Shown here one piece after another: positions 53,548 to 61,725 of a DNA stretch of 64,000 bases. This DNA comes from Chloroflexus sp. Y-396-1 (GTDB taxonomy: Bacteria; Chloroflexota; Chloroflexia; Chloroflexales; Chloroflexaceae): contig NZ_KI911784.1 in NCBI RefSeq assembly GCF_000516515.1, forward strand, positions 248,001-312,000, in the 5' to 3' direction. The stretch's first letter is position 1. The number at the start of each line of letters is the position of its first letter. A program made the translations under genes and the position numbers. The notes beneath the pieces are model-generated. The model was not told where the DNA came from. It searched no databases and saw only the letters and a list, made by a program, of their open reading frames with translations.

Positions 53548-54324
53548 CTATTGCTCAACCATTCGTTGACGAAGTGCTTCAAACAAAATAATACTTCCGG
53601 CCACGCCAGCGTTAAGTGATTCAATCGAGCCGACCATTGGAATGGCAATCAAGTACTGGGCAAGAGCACGAGCGGACGAACTCAAACCATGCGCCTCATT
53701 CCCGATAATTAGCGCTGCGGGCTGACGCCAATCTACCGCATAGTAAGGGTGTTTACCCGCACTATCAGCAGCGTAGACGGTCAACGAACTCAGCTCGGCA
53801 CTCACCATTTCCCACGACCATATTCGCAGGGGCAACAGAAAGTGTGCACCCATTGCTGCACGTGCCACTTTTGGATTGAAGGGATCGACAGTCCCAGGAG
53901 CACACATAACGAGGCCAACACCGGCAGCGGCAGCCGAACGGAGAAGAGTTCCCACATTGCCAGGGTCTTGGATAGCATCTAAAACAAGGCGCAGACCGGG
54001 TCGCGGTGACAATTCAGGCCAGCGCACAGCCGCCACAACTCCCTGGGGCTGTTCAGTATCGGCGGCGGCAGCAACAGCGGCAGGAGTTGCCGGATAGCAG
54101 TTTGGTAACTGACGCAGACGATTCAAAAGCACCGTACCGGCAGGAGTGGATGACAGTTGTTCAGGAGCGTACAGCGCAAGACGCAACTCAGCGCCGGCTG
54201 ACAGCGCATCGCTGACGAGACGAACCCCTTCGATAACAAAACTCCGCTCGTGTCGCCGATGACGTGCCGATTCGGCGAGCGAGCGGAGCCACTTCACATG
54301 CTGGTTTGCAGAACTGGAGATCAC
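53548..54324 (-). CDS. TrmH/SpoU-family RNA 2'-O-methyltransferase
   Basis: The protein has 258 residues. The start is GTG at 54324. Residues 1-95 form an L30-like substrate domain; the SPOUT fold has DAIQDPGNVGTLLRSA (motif 1), IGNEAHGLS (motif 2) and SLNAGVAGSIILFE (motif 3). It uses S-adenosylmethionine to methylate a ribose in rRNA or tRNA. The specific site cannot be told. It is the last gene after infC-rpmI-rplT, 23 bp after rplT, and is likely cotranscribed. Confidence 0.9.
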   Translation of the reverse strand: MISSSANQHVKWLRSLAESARHRRHERSFVIEGVRLVSDALSAGAELRLALYAPEQLSSTPAGTVLLNRLRQLPNCYPATPAAVAAAADTEQPQGVVAAVRWPELSPRPGLRLVLDAIQDPGNVGTLLRSAAAAGVGLVMCAPGTVDPFNPKVARAAMGAHFLLPLRIWSWEMVSAELSSLTVYAADSAGKHPYYAVDWRQPAALIIGNEAHGLSSSARALAQYLIAIPMVGSIESLNAGVAGSIILFEALRQRMVEQ

Positions 54325-54347
54325 TCTGGCAGGGAACGGTGATCGGT

Positions 54348-54707
54348 TTACGCCACAGCAGCCGATTGCGCCTGGGCAACGATCCGGGCAAAGGCTTGCG
54401 GATCGCGTACTGCAAGATCGGCCAACATCTTGCGGTCAATCATAATGTTCGCCTTCTTCAGGCTATTCATCAGGCGGCTATAAGTTGTACCGTGAAGGCG
54501 GGCTGCCGCGTTGATACGAATAATCCACAGACGGCGAAAATCACGCTTGCGTCGGCGGCGGTCACGATACGCATCGGCAAGCGCGTGCATCACCGCCTCG
54601 TGCGCCACCTTGTAATGGCGACTGCGCGCACCGCGATACCCTTTGGCCTGAGCTAACAGTTTTTTGTGGCGTTTACGCACCATTATGCCACGCTTGACAC
54701 GAGTCAT
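54348..54707 (-). CDS. rplT: 50S ribosomal protein L20
   Basis: The protein has 119 residues, as usual. The start [30 protein letters not shown] and the segment [26 protein letters not shown] are diagnostic. L20 binds 23S rRNA early in assembly and represses its operon in other bacteria. AAAGGAG precedes the ATG. The gap of 125 bp after rpmI could hold a regulatory structure, but I did not identify one. Confidence 0.98.
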   Translation of the reverse strand: MTRVKRGIMVRKRHKKLLAQAKGYRGARSRHYKVAHEAVMHALADAYRDRRRRKRDFRRLWIIRINAAARLHGTTYSRLMNSLKKANIMIDRKMLADLAVRDPQAFARIVAQAQSAAVA

Positions 54708-54832
54708 GATTTTTCTCCTTTGACGGATAGGTCAGGGGGTGGCAAACCAAACCCTGAACTTCACCCGCGATCAACTAAAGATATTCCTGCGCGAATCATG
54801 ATGACCTGACAAACAGCACTTCCGTGCCGATC

Positions 54833-55039
54833 CTACTCTAACCCGTAAGGCAGTGCTCTCTGCAACAAGCGACGGTTAGCGGGAGAAATCGGATGCCCTT
54901 TTCCCCAGGCACGTTGTGAACGACTGGGACGGTTACGCTTGTTTCCACGCACACCACGCTGTTGAAGAAATTTGCCCGACGCCGTTATCTTAAAGCGCTT
55001 TTTCGCACCTTTGTGCGTCTTCATTTTCATCTTAGGCAT
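54833..55039 (-). CDS. rpmI: 50S ribosomal protein L35
   Basis: The protein has 68 residues. MKMKTHKGAKKRFKITASGKF and the ANRRLLQRALPY end are typical of L35. GAGGAG precedes the ATG. It lies between infC and rplT, the standard order. Confidence 0.97.
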   Translation of the reverse strand: MPKMKMKTHKGAKKRFKITASGKFLQQRGVRGNKRNRPSRSQRAWGKGHPISPANRRLLQRALPYGLE

Positions 55040-55095
55040 TGAATAACTCCTCTAGTTGCCACCGGATGGCGCAACGCCGACCGGTATCGCATCGG

Positions 55096-55872
55096 TTATC
55101 GTCGTCTTCGGCGTCCCCGCTCTGCTTTCTCTTCCTCGTCGAAATCATCTTCCTCGTCGTCGTAGTCCTCGTCGAAGAAATCTTCTTCTGCGTCAGTATC
55201 CTCGATTTCTTCGCTGCTGTCCTCAACGAGTTCTTCTTCCTCAACCACTTCTTCTTCCGCTGCCGGTGCTGCCGCAGCCGAAGCAGGTTTCGTGCTAGCT
55301 GCCCCGCTCTGTGCAGTGCGCTGAGCGGCTGCCTTTTGCGCCTGTTGGGCTGCTTTTAGCACTTTTGCAGTTGGCGCCAGCAACATGGATAAGACGCGGC
55401 CCTCCATGAGCGGTTTCTGTTCGACGACGGCAATATCACTCAACTGCTCTGCAATCTGATCGAGCATCTGCCGCCCGATTTCGGGGTGAGCCATCTCACG
55501 ACCACGAAAACGCAGGTTGAATTTTACCTTGTCGCCGGCCAATAAAAAGCGCCGCGCCTGATTCGCTTTTACTGCAACATCGTGATCGTCAGTCTTTGGC
55601 ATGAGCCGAATTTGTTTGAGTTCCGACTGTTTTTGATTACGACGCGCTTCACGCTCTTTCTTGCTCTGCTCGTAGCGAAACTTGCCATAATCAAGCAGGC
55701 GGCATACAGGTGGAACTGCATTCGGCGCAACTTCAACGAGATCGTACCCGCGTTCTTCGGCCATCGCCAGTGCCTCGCGAAGCGGAACAATCCCTACCTG
55801 CGTGCCATTCTCGTCAATGAGACGCACTTCACGAGCACGAATACGATTATTGATGCGAAACCGGTCTCTAAT
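55096..55872 (-). CDS. infC: Translation initiation factor IF-3 with AUU start and long acidic tail
   Basis: The protein has 258 residues if it starts at ATT 55870-55872, which lies 7 nt after AAGGAG. No in-frame ATG, GTG or TTG exists between the upstream TGA and the conserved RINNRIRAREVRLIDENG. The next GTG (55827) would delete that conserved start. Residues 1-170 are a normal IF-3. The remaining 85 residues are unusual: an Ala/Thr/Gln linker, then a very acidic run (EEEVVEEEELVED, then FFDEDYDDEEDD) ending in RGRRRRR. IF-3 keeps ribosomal subunits apart and checks start codons. An AUU start allows feedback by IF-3 itself, as in E. coli. Confidence 0.95.
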   Translation of the reverse strand: MRDRFRINNRIRAREVRLIDENGTQVGIVPLREALAMAEERGYDLVEVAPNAVPPVCRLLDYGKFRYEQSKKEREARRNQKQSELKQIRLMPKTDDHDVAVKANQARRFLLAGDKVKFNLRFRGREMAHPEIGRQMLDQIAEQLSDIAVVEQKPLMEGRVLSMLLAPTAKVLKAAQQAQKAAAQRTAQSGAASTKPASAAAAPAAEEEVVEEEELVEDSSEEIEDTDAEEDFFDEDYDDEEDDFDEEEKAERGRRRRR

Positions 55873-56465
55873 AGCGCGACTCCTTCGTCTTGCAAGGGGT
55901 GACAGGAGAGATAAGCAGAACAGTATGATCGCTCGCCGTCACCACAACCTGACTTCCCGACTTTTTGACAACAAGATAACATCGCCCCAGAGCGATGCTA
56001 CGTCAATACGGCATTATACCAGTCTGCACGGGGTTCGTCAAACGTTGCTGGTGGGGAAACAGGGTTTTTCAAAGTTTTCACCGTGCTCGGTAGCGGTCAT
56101 GTGAGGAGCGGAATGAACATTGAGCGCAATGGAGCGATGCCCAACTCCTCTACAGCGTATGCGGAGACGCATGCTTCTCGTTCCGACTATGAGCTACTCG
56201 CTGTTTGTCTCACCGATGACGACCGTCCCTGCCGCCATACGTGAACGCACATTATCGGCGAGTGACCAGGAGTATGACCGGAGACCACCGTCGGCGCGGG
56301 CATCAGCGCGCCTTTACACCCGCTGCGGACATTCTTCTCACGCCTCACATCTCCCCTCTCTCCTCACGTCTGCTGGGTCGGGTGAGCACGTTGAAAAGTC
56401 CGAGGGAAATACGCGATGGCTTGCAGGCAATACGCGGTCATGGTATCATTACGTACATAGTAAAT
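55873..56465. other. Intergenic region between infC and the thi riboswitch
   Basis: No gene is supported. Several short frames overlap. The promoter of the thi operon must lie before the riboswitch; I did not find a clear consensus. Part of 56100-56300 resembles the gene-poor stretch near 47140. Confidence 0.4.
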
Positions 56466-56575
56466 CTATGCCAGGGGAGCCTGGGTGAACCGGGCTGAGA
56501 GGGTGTCTTCGGCGTTACGCCACCGACACCGACCCTCTGAACCTGATCTGGGTTATGCCAGCGGAGGGAGGAGCA
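56466..56575 (+). promoter_or_regulatory. TPP riboswitch (THI element)
   Basis: The sequence holds the conserved blocks in order: GGGGAGCC, then GGCTGAGAGGGTG, a variable stem (GTCTTCGGCG region), ACCCTCTGAACCTGATCTGGGTTATGCCAGCGGAGGGAG. These match the TPP aptamer core (CUGAGA, ACCUGAUC and AUGCCAGCG). A terminator and thiM follow directly, so thiamine pyrophosphate should turn the operon off. Confidence 0.97.
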
Positions 56576-56609
56576 AACGTTGCAGATGTATGATCTGCAA
56601 TTAGTGTAT

Positions 56610-56638
56610 CCGTCCTGCGGTGGCAGGACGGTTTTTTT
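56610..56638 (+). terminator. Rho-independent terminator of the TPP riboswitch
   Basis: The arms CCGTCCTGC (56610-56618) and GCAGGACGG (56623-56631) give a 9-bp stem, followed by seven T. It is 35 bp after the aptamer. A second hairpin (TTGCAGAT 56580-56587 / ATCTGCAA 56593-56600) sits between and may take part in the switch. Confidence 0.93.
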
Positions 56639-56684
56639 GTCCCTTCACTCGTTGCCGTCCGTCTGCTGGCGCAAGGAGGTATGT

Positions 56685-57494
56685 ATGACTCTCAATGAAC
56701 GGATCGCCGCGTTACATGAACGGGTACGCCAGCAGCGCCCCCTCATTCACCACATCACGAATTTTGTGGTGATGAACGACACTGCGAATGTAACCCTCCA
56801 TATCGGCGGGTTGCCGGTGATGGCGCATGATCGGGAAGAGGTTGCCGAGATGGTAACGGCTGCCGGAGCGCTCGTGCTCAACGTGGGTACGTTGTCGCCC
56901 GATTGGATCGAGGCAATGCTGATCGCAGGTCGGCGTGCCAACGAGTTGGGCATTCCGATTGTACTCGATCCGGTTGGGGCCGGCGCCACTACGTTGCGCA
57001 CAACGAGTAATCGCCGCTTACTCGAAGAGCTACGGATTGCGATTGTGCGTGGCAATTCAGGTGAGATTGGTGCATTAGCCGGTATGGGTGGCGTGATGAA
57101 GGGAGTTGAAGCCGTTGTTGAGGCCGATGATCCACTCGCCGCAGCCCAGGCGTTGGCCCGCCAGTATCAGACTGTAGTAGCGGTAACCGGTCGTCGTGAC
57201 ATCGTTACCGATGGCACACGAGTGTTTATGGTCGATAATGGTCACGAATGGCTTAAAACACTTACCGGCACCGGCTGTTCTGCGACAACGGTGATTGCCG
57301 CATTTGCCGCAGTCGAACGCGATTATCCACTGGCCGCAGCAGCCGCACTCGCCTGTTTTGGGTTGGCAGCCGAAATCGCGGCTCCAGCCGCTCGCGGGCC
57401 AGCTAGCTTCAAAGTGGCGTTCTACGATGCGATATACCATCTTTCAGCCGACCAGATTCGGGCCGGTGTCCGGGTGACGCTGGGAACAGAGTGA
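56685..57494 (+). CDS. thiM: Hydroxyethylthiazole kinase
   Basis: The protein has 269 residues from the ATG at 56685, 5 nt after AGGAGG. PLIHHITNFVVMNDTAN, the VLDPVGAGAT segment, and the ATP-binding TGTGCSATT with the catalytic Cys/Asp region are typical of ThiM. It phosphorylates the thiazole alcohol for salvage. It is the first gene after the TPP riboswitch and is followed by thiE and thiD. Confidence 0.96.
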   Translation: MTLNERIAALHERVRQQRPLIHHITNFVVMNDTANVTLHIGGLPVMAHDREEVAEMVTAAGALVLNVGTLSPDWIEAMLIAGRRANELGIPIVLDPVGAGATTLRTTSNRRLLEELRIAIVRGNSGEIGALAGMGGVMKGVEAVVEADDPLAAAQALARQYQTVVAVTGRRDIVTDGTRVFMVDNGHEWLKTLTGTGCSATTVIAAFAAVERDYPLAAAAALACFGLAAEIAAPAARGPASFKVAFYDAIYHLSADQIRAGVRVTLGTE

Positions 57495-57506
57495 GTTTGT
57501 AGTGTC

Positions 57507-57567
57507 CTGAACCAATCGAGCGCGAGTCTGAACAAGACTCCTTTAGCCGGGGATGTGAATGGTTCAG
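57507..57567 (+). other. Structured spacer between thiM and thiE
   Basis: An 8-bp inverted repeat (CTGAACCA 57507-57514 / TGGTTCAG 57560-57567) encloses a smaller perfect stem (GAGTCT / AGACTC). It may stabilise the mRNA or alter downstream expression. Confidence 0.5.
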
Positions 57568-57592
57568 ACACAGCCGTGGAAAGGATGTGGTG

Positions 57593-58243
57593 ATGAGCAC
57601 GGCAAAGACGATTGACTGGCGGCTCTACGTGATAACCGATGCTGGCCTGGCCCGTGGTCGTTCACATCGGGAGGTGATTGAGGCAGCGATCCGCGGTGGC
57701 GCGACTGTCGTGCAGTATCGGGCGAAACATGTCTCCTCTAGGCAGATGGTCGCCGAGGCGCAAGAACTGCGTGAACTGACCCGTCGTACCGGCGTACCCT
57801 TCATTGTCAATGATCGGGTAGATGTGGCACTCGCGGTTGATGCTGATGGCGTACATATTGGTCAGGATGATATGCCGGTGGCGCTTGCCCGCAAACTGAT
57901 CGGCGACCGGTTATTAGGGGTTTCGGCGCATAGCCTGAGCGAAGCGGTACAGGCAGTGCAAGATGGCGCCGATTACCTCGGTGTCGGACCGGTCTTTGCG
58001 ACCCCGACAAAGCCTGATGCTGCTCCACCAATAGGTATTGATGGCCTGACAGCCATTCGGCGACAGATAGCAATCCCTATCGTCGCCATTGGTGGCATCA
58101 ATCAGGCAAATGCTGCTGAGGTCATACGCACGGGTGTCAATGGTATTGCGGTGGTTTCGGCAGTGGTGGCGGCAGCAGATGTTACTGCTGCTGCCCGCCA
58201 ACTGGTTTCGATTGTATCAGCAGTTCAGGAGCAGGCGTTATGA
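57593..58243 (+). CDS. thiE: Thiamine-phosphate synthase
   Basis: The protein has 216 residues from the ATG at 57593, after [56 protein letters not shown] and AIGGI are diagnostic. It joins HMP-PP with thiazole phosphate to make thiamine phosphate. The last four bases overlap the thiD start (ATGA). Confidence 0.97.
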   Translation: MSTAKTIDWRLYVITDAGLARGRSHREVIEAAIRGGATVVQYRAKHVSSRQMVAEAQELRELTRRTGVPFIVNDRVDVALAVDADGVHIGQDDMPVALARKLIGDRLLGVSAHSLSEAVQAVQDGADYLGVGPVFATPTKPDAAPPIGIDGLTAIRRQIAIPIVAIGGINQANAAEVIRTGVNGIAVVSAVVAAADVTAAARQLVSIVSAVQEQAL

Positions 58244-59043
58244 CGTTACCGCGTTGTTTGACCATTGCCGGTTCCGATTCGGGCGGTGGAGCCGGTATCC
58301 AGGCCGATCTGAAGGCGTTTGCCGCCCTGGGTGTGTACGGAATGAGCGCGTTGACAGCCGTTACTGCCCAAAATACGGTTGGTGTCCAAGGAGTGATTGA
58401 ACTGCCGGCGGCGTTTGTTGGTCAGCAGATCGACTCAGTAGTAACCGACATCGGTGTTGACGCTGTGAAAACCGGGATGTTGGCCAACGCCGACATTATT
58501 GCCGTTGTCGCTGAAAAGGCCCGTGCTTACCACTGGCCGCATCTAGTTGTCGATCCGGTCATGATGGCGAAGAGTGGTGATCCCTTGTTGCGGCCGGAGG
58601 CTCAACATGCTTTGATCTCGTTCTTGTTCCCACTGGCAACGATAGTAACGCCAAATATCCCAGAGGCGCGTGCCCTAACCGGACTTGCGATCACGACAGT
58701 GACGGAGATGGAACAGGCAGCACAGATGATTCATGCGATGGGGCCGCGTTGGGTACTGGTGAAAGGTGGTCATCTACAAGGTGATAGTGTCGATGTACTC
58801 TTCGACGGCGCACAATATCAGTACTTCACCGCGCCACGGATCGAAACCAGGCATACGCACGGCACTGGCTGTACATTCGCTTCAGCCATCGCCGCCGGTC
58901 TGGCGAAAGGGCTAAGCGTGCCTGAAGCAGTTCAACAGGCAAAGGACTATATTACCACTGCGCTGCGCCATGCGCCTGGTTTAGGAAACGGACACGGCCC
59001 GGTACACCACTTTGCGGCCTGGTACGGCGTTAGTGAAGCGTAA
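58240..59043 (+). CDS. thiD: Hydroxymethylpyrimidine/phosphomethylpyrimidine kinase
   Basis: The protein has 267 residues. [19 protein letters not shown] at the start, [10 protein letters not shown], and the C-terminal [16 protein letters not shown] are diagnostic. It phosphorylates HMP twice. The ATG overlaps the thiE stop by ATGA, so translation is coupled. No thiC or thiG is here; the operon as seen is a salvage set. Confidence 0.97.
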   Translation: MTLPRCLTIAGSDSGGGAGIQADLKAFAALGVYGMSALTAVTAQNTVGVQGVIELPAAFVGQQIDSVVTDIGVDAVKTGMLANADIIAVVAEKARAYHWPHLVVDPVMMAKSGDPLLRPEAQHALISFLFPLATIVTPNIPEARALTGLAITTVTEMEQAAQMIHAMGPRWVLVKGGHLQGDSVDVLFDGAQYQYFTAPRIETRHTHGTGCTFASAIAAGLAKGLSVPEAVQQAKDYITTALRHAPGLGNGHGPVHHFAAWYGVSEA

Positions 59044-59049
59044 AAGGAT

Positions 59050-59093
59050 CGCGTTCCAGGTATACTTACCAGAAGGTAAACACCTGGAACGCG
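59050..59093. terminator. Large hairpin between thiD and phasin gene
   Basis: A perfect 12-bp outer stem (CGCGTTCCAGGT 59050-59061 / ACCTGGAACGCG 59082-59093) with an inner TTACC/GGTAA stem lies between the convergent genes, 6 bp after the thiD stop. It probably ends both transcripts. Confidence 0.75.
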
Positions 59094-59130
59094 AGCGGAG
59101 AATACACAGGGCGCGTTAAGAAGCACACCC

Positions 59131-59679
59131 TTACTTCTTTTCAACCGTGCTGTTGACCACACCCATCAACACCTTGCCGAGTTCGGCCTGGGCCTCGATC
59201 ACTCGATGCATCGCCTCTTGCCAGCTCTGCATAACCTTCTGCATCTGAGTCGTATCCCAACCACGAGCTATGGTCGTCGGATCCGACTTCTTAAGCATCT
59301 CGAACCATCCCTCAATAAACCGGCTCTGGCTCTCGGTAAAGTTGCGCGTCATCTCCAGCACTTGTCGGCTCCATTCCACCAGCGAGGTTGGGGTCATCGG
59401 ATTGAGACCGGGGATGGTCGGTACACCTGGCACAGAGGGTATCGTCGGCATATTGACACTATTCGCCGCCACTGCCTCGGCCCACATTCGGGTTAGCTCA
59501 ACCTGTGCCTCAAGGGTCTGCTTCACCGTTCCGCGCCAGCTATCTACCGCCTTCTGCCATGCCTCCGGACTCTGCGGAGATGCCATGTATTGCATCGAGG
59601 CCATCCAGCTTTCCCACACCTTCTGCTGCGTGCCCGTCCACATCTTGATCATGTCGTTTACTTGCTTCGACCAGTCCAT
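59131..59679 (-). CDS. Phasin-like granule-associated protein
   Basis: The protein has 182 residues from the ATG at 59679, after GGAGG. It has two similar helical halves, rich in Trp, Met and Gln: W-S-K-Q-V-N-D-M-I-K-M-W near the start and W-S-R-Q-V-L-E-M-T near residue 106. Each half ends with the motif EAQ-E/A-L (TVKQTLEAQVELTRMW and HRVIEAQAELGKVL). The two are joined by a Pro-rich spacer. Such amphipathic helices coat polyhydroxyalkanoate granules in phasins. The phasin identity is inferred from pattern; no PHA enzyme is in this window. Confidence 0.65.
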   Translation of the reverse strand: MDWSKQVNDMIKMWTGTQQKVWESWMASMQYMASPQSPEAWQKAVDSWRGTVKQTLEAQVELTRMWAEAVAANSVNMPTIPSVPGVPTIPGLNPMTPTSLVEWSRQVLEMTRNFTESQSRFIEGWFEMLKKSDPTTIARGWDTTQMQKVMQSWQEAMHRVIEAQAELGKVLMGVVNSTVEKK

Positions 59680-59930
59680 TGGATCCTCCATTCAGCGTTA
59701 TGCGCTGTCTTCCCATTGTTGCACCGCACATCTCATGCGGGTCTGTTGTCAGGGTAGAATAGTAGGTTACAATGGAGTTACTAATGCGTTTCATTGCAAC
59801 CATTTGACAGAAGGGACGCAAATCTCTACCATACTGTCAAGTGTTACTGTTTCATCAATGGTTCATGCTGCCGTTTTTGATTCCCGGTAGCGCTCCGGCC
59901 ATACACCATGAGACACCAGGGAGGTCAATG

Positions 59931-60872
59931 ATGACCACAATGGAGATTGCCACACTTCCCACCTTCGTGCATATTCGTGAAGTGGGGCCGCGTGATGGGT
60001 TGCAGAATGAGCCGGTCATTCTCAGTACCACCCAGAAGATAAAACTGATCGAGCTGCTCGCTACTACCGGGCTACGGGCAATTGAAGTGGGAGCTTTTGT
60101 GCGGCCTCAGAATGTTCCCCAGATGGCCGATACCGAAGCTGTATTTGCCGGCATCGAACGCCGACCAGGGGTGGTGTACAGTGCGATTGCACCGAACGTT
60201 GTCGGGGCGCGACGGGCAATTGCCGCTGGCGCAGATGTCGTTCAGGTATTTCTTAGCGCCAGCGAGAGCCATAATCGAAGCAATGTGAACATGAGTATCG
60301 AACAGTCGCTGACACAGGTGGCCGAGATGGCAACATTAGTCCACGCTGCCGGTAAGCCGTTCGATGCCGTTCTGTCGGTGGCGTTTGGCTGTCCATTTGA
60401 AGGCGATGTACCTATCGAGCGAGTCATGGATCTGTGTCAGCGGTTGCTCGATCTGGGAGCCGAGCAGTTAACGTTGGGCGACACCACCGGAATGGCCCAT
60501 CCGCTCCTGGTACAGGCAGTGGTGCGCGCCTTTCGCGAACGTTTTCCACGCCAGCCGTTACGTCTACATCTGCACAGTGCTCGTGGCGCCGGACTGGCTA
60601 ATCTGCTGGCCGCATTACAACTAGGTGTAGATATGTTCGATTCGAGCATCGGCGGCATTGGTGGTTGTCCGTTTGCCCCTGGCGCACCCGGCAATCTTTG
60701 TACGGAAGACGTGACGCATTTGCTTCACGAGATGGGGATTGCGACCGGGCTGAATTTACCGGCCCTGATGGCAACAGCCCGTGAACTTGAACGAATGTTA
60801 GGGCACGAAGTACCAGGTCAGACCATCAAAGCCGGTATCTGCAAGCACTTGCGAGATCGAGGTGAAGGATAG
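59931..60872 (+). CDS. HMG-CoA lyase-family enzyme (possible citramalyl-CoA lyase)
   Basis: The protein has 313 residues. The ATG at 59931 is chosen because GGGAGG is 6 nt upstream; ATG 59928 is closer. REVGPRDGLQNE near residue 17 holds the catalytic Arg/Asp pair of the HMG-CoA lyase family. The active-site Cys is in GGCPFAPGAPGN. The metal-binding HxH is HLHSARG, where most HMG-CoA lyases read HxHDTRG. It would cleave HMG-CoA or a similar acyl-CoA. In Chloroflexus a lyase of this family was described as R-citramalyl-CoA lyase; this may be that gene, which sequence alone cannot settle. Confidence 0.87.
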   Translation: MTTMEIATLPTFVHIREVGPRDGLQNEPVILSTTQKIKLIELLATTGLRAIEVGAFVRPQNVPQMADTEAVFAGIERRPGVVYSAIAPNVVGARRAIAAGADVVQVFLSASESHNRSNVNMSIEQSLTQVAEMATLVHAAGKPFDAVLSVAFGCPFEGDVPIERVMDLCQRLLDLGAEQLTLGDTTGMAHPLLVQAVVRAFRERFPRQPLRLHLHSARGAGLANLLAALQLGVDMFDSSIGGIGGCPFAPGAPGNLCTEDVTHLLHEMGIATGLNLPALMATARELERMLGHEVPGQTIKAGICKHLRDRGEG

Positions 60873-60912
60873 GTGCTAGAGGAGATGATACGTCATTCCA
60901 GAGGTGAACGAC

Positions 60913-61704
60913 GTGGATCCGCGTGATCGGGTGGTCATTATCACCGGCGCTTCGAGCGGGATTGGTGCTGCGACTGCACGTTGCTTCGCATCAGCCGGTG
61001 CGTATCTGGTGCTGGCGGCTCGTTCGCACGAGGCGTTAGAGCAGGTAGCAGCCGGTTTGCCACGAGCAATAGCTGTGCCAACTGATGTCGCTGATCCGGG
61101 AGCCTGTGTCAATCTGGTCGAACGCGCTGTTGAAGCGTTTGGAAGAGTTGACATTTTGATCAATAATGCTGGTATCGGATTGACCGGCCCAATCACTCAT
61201 CTGGCTCGCGCCGATCTCGAGCGGGTGCTGGCAGTTGATCTGCTGGGGCCGATCTGGTTAATTCAGGCCACAGTACCGCTGATGCGTGCTGCCGGTCGTG
61301 GTCAGATTATTAACGTTTCTTCAGTACTGGCAGCACAGCCATTACCTTTTCTAGGCGGCTACGCAGCCGCCAAAGCTGCGCTTGAACAGATCAGTAATGC
61401 CTTACGGATCGAACTATACTGGAGCGGTATTGCGGTTACAATAGTACGTCCCGGTACTACCCGCACTGAGTTTAATCAGCGAAGGCTAGGACATGGCCGT
61501 GAACGAAGACGAATTGCACCGCCTGGAGTACCACCAGAAGCAGTGGCGCGCACCATTCTCCGTGCTGCCCGCACTGAGCCACGAATGGCCTATGTGAGCT
61601 GGAGTGATCGCCTGGCATTGTGGATTAGTCGGATGGTTCCGGGCTTGATCGATTCCATACTAGCCCGTGCGTTTGTTTGGGAAGAGCATTCGGTTCAGCA
61701 TTAA
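60913..61704 (+). CDS. Short-chain dehydrogenase/reductase
   Basis: The protein has 263 residues from GTG 60913 (8 nt after AGAGG); a GTG at 60904 is also possible. TGASSGIG and NNAG are present; the catalytic Ser lies in INVSSVLAAQ and the Tyr/Lys pair in GGYAAAKAAL. The C-terminal 70 residues (EFNQRRLG, RMAYVSWSDR) resemble the SDR group seen with membrane-lipid or sterol-like substrates. The substrate is unknown. It follows the lyase by 40 bp and precedes a tricorn-like gene by 21 bp on the same strand. Confidence 0.85.
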   Translation: MDPRDRVVIITGASSGIGAATARCFASAGAYLVLAARSHEALEQVAAGLPRAIAVPTDVADPGACVNLVERAVEAFGRVDILINNAGIGLTGPITHLARADLERVLAVDLLGPIWLIQATVPLMRAAGRGQIINVSSVLAAQPLPFLGGYAAAKAALEQISNALRIELYWSGIAVTIVRPGTTRTEFNQRRLGHGRERRRIAPPGVPPEAVARTILRAARTEPRMAYVSWSDRLALWISRMVPGLIDSILARAFVWEEHSVQH

Positions 61705-61725
61705 GGGTATTTCGAGGAAATAACC

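Noticed and set aside
54708-54832. L20 autoregulatory leader between rpmI and rplT
   Set aside because: Expected from other bacteria, but I could not identify a rRNA-like pseudoknot by eye.
55827-55827. GTG at 55827 as the infC start
   Set aside because: It would remove the conserved RINNRIRARE start of IF-3 and has no ribosome site, unlike the ATT at 55870-55872.
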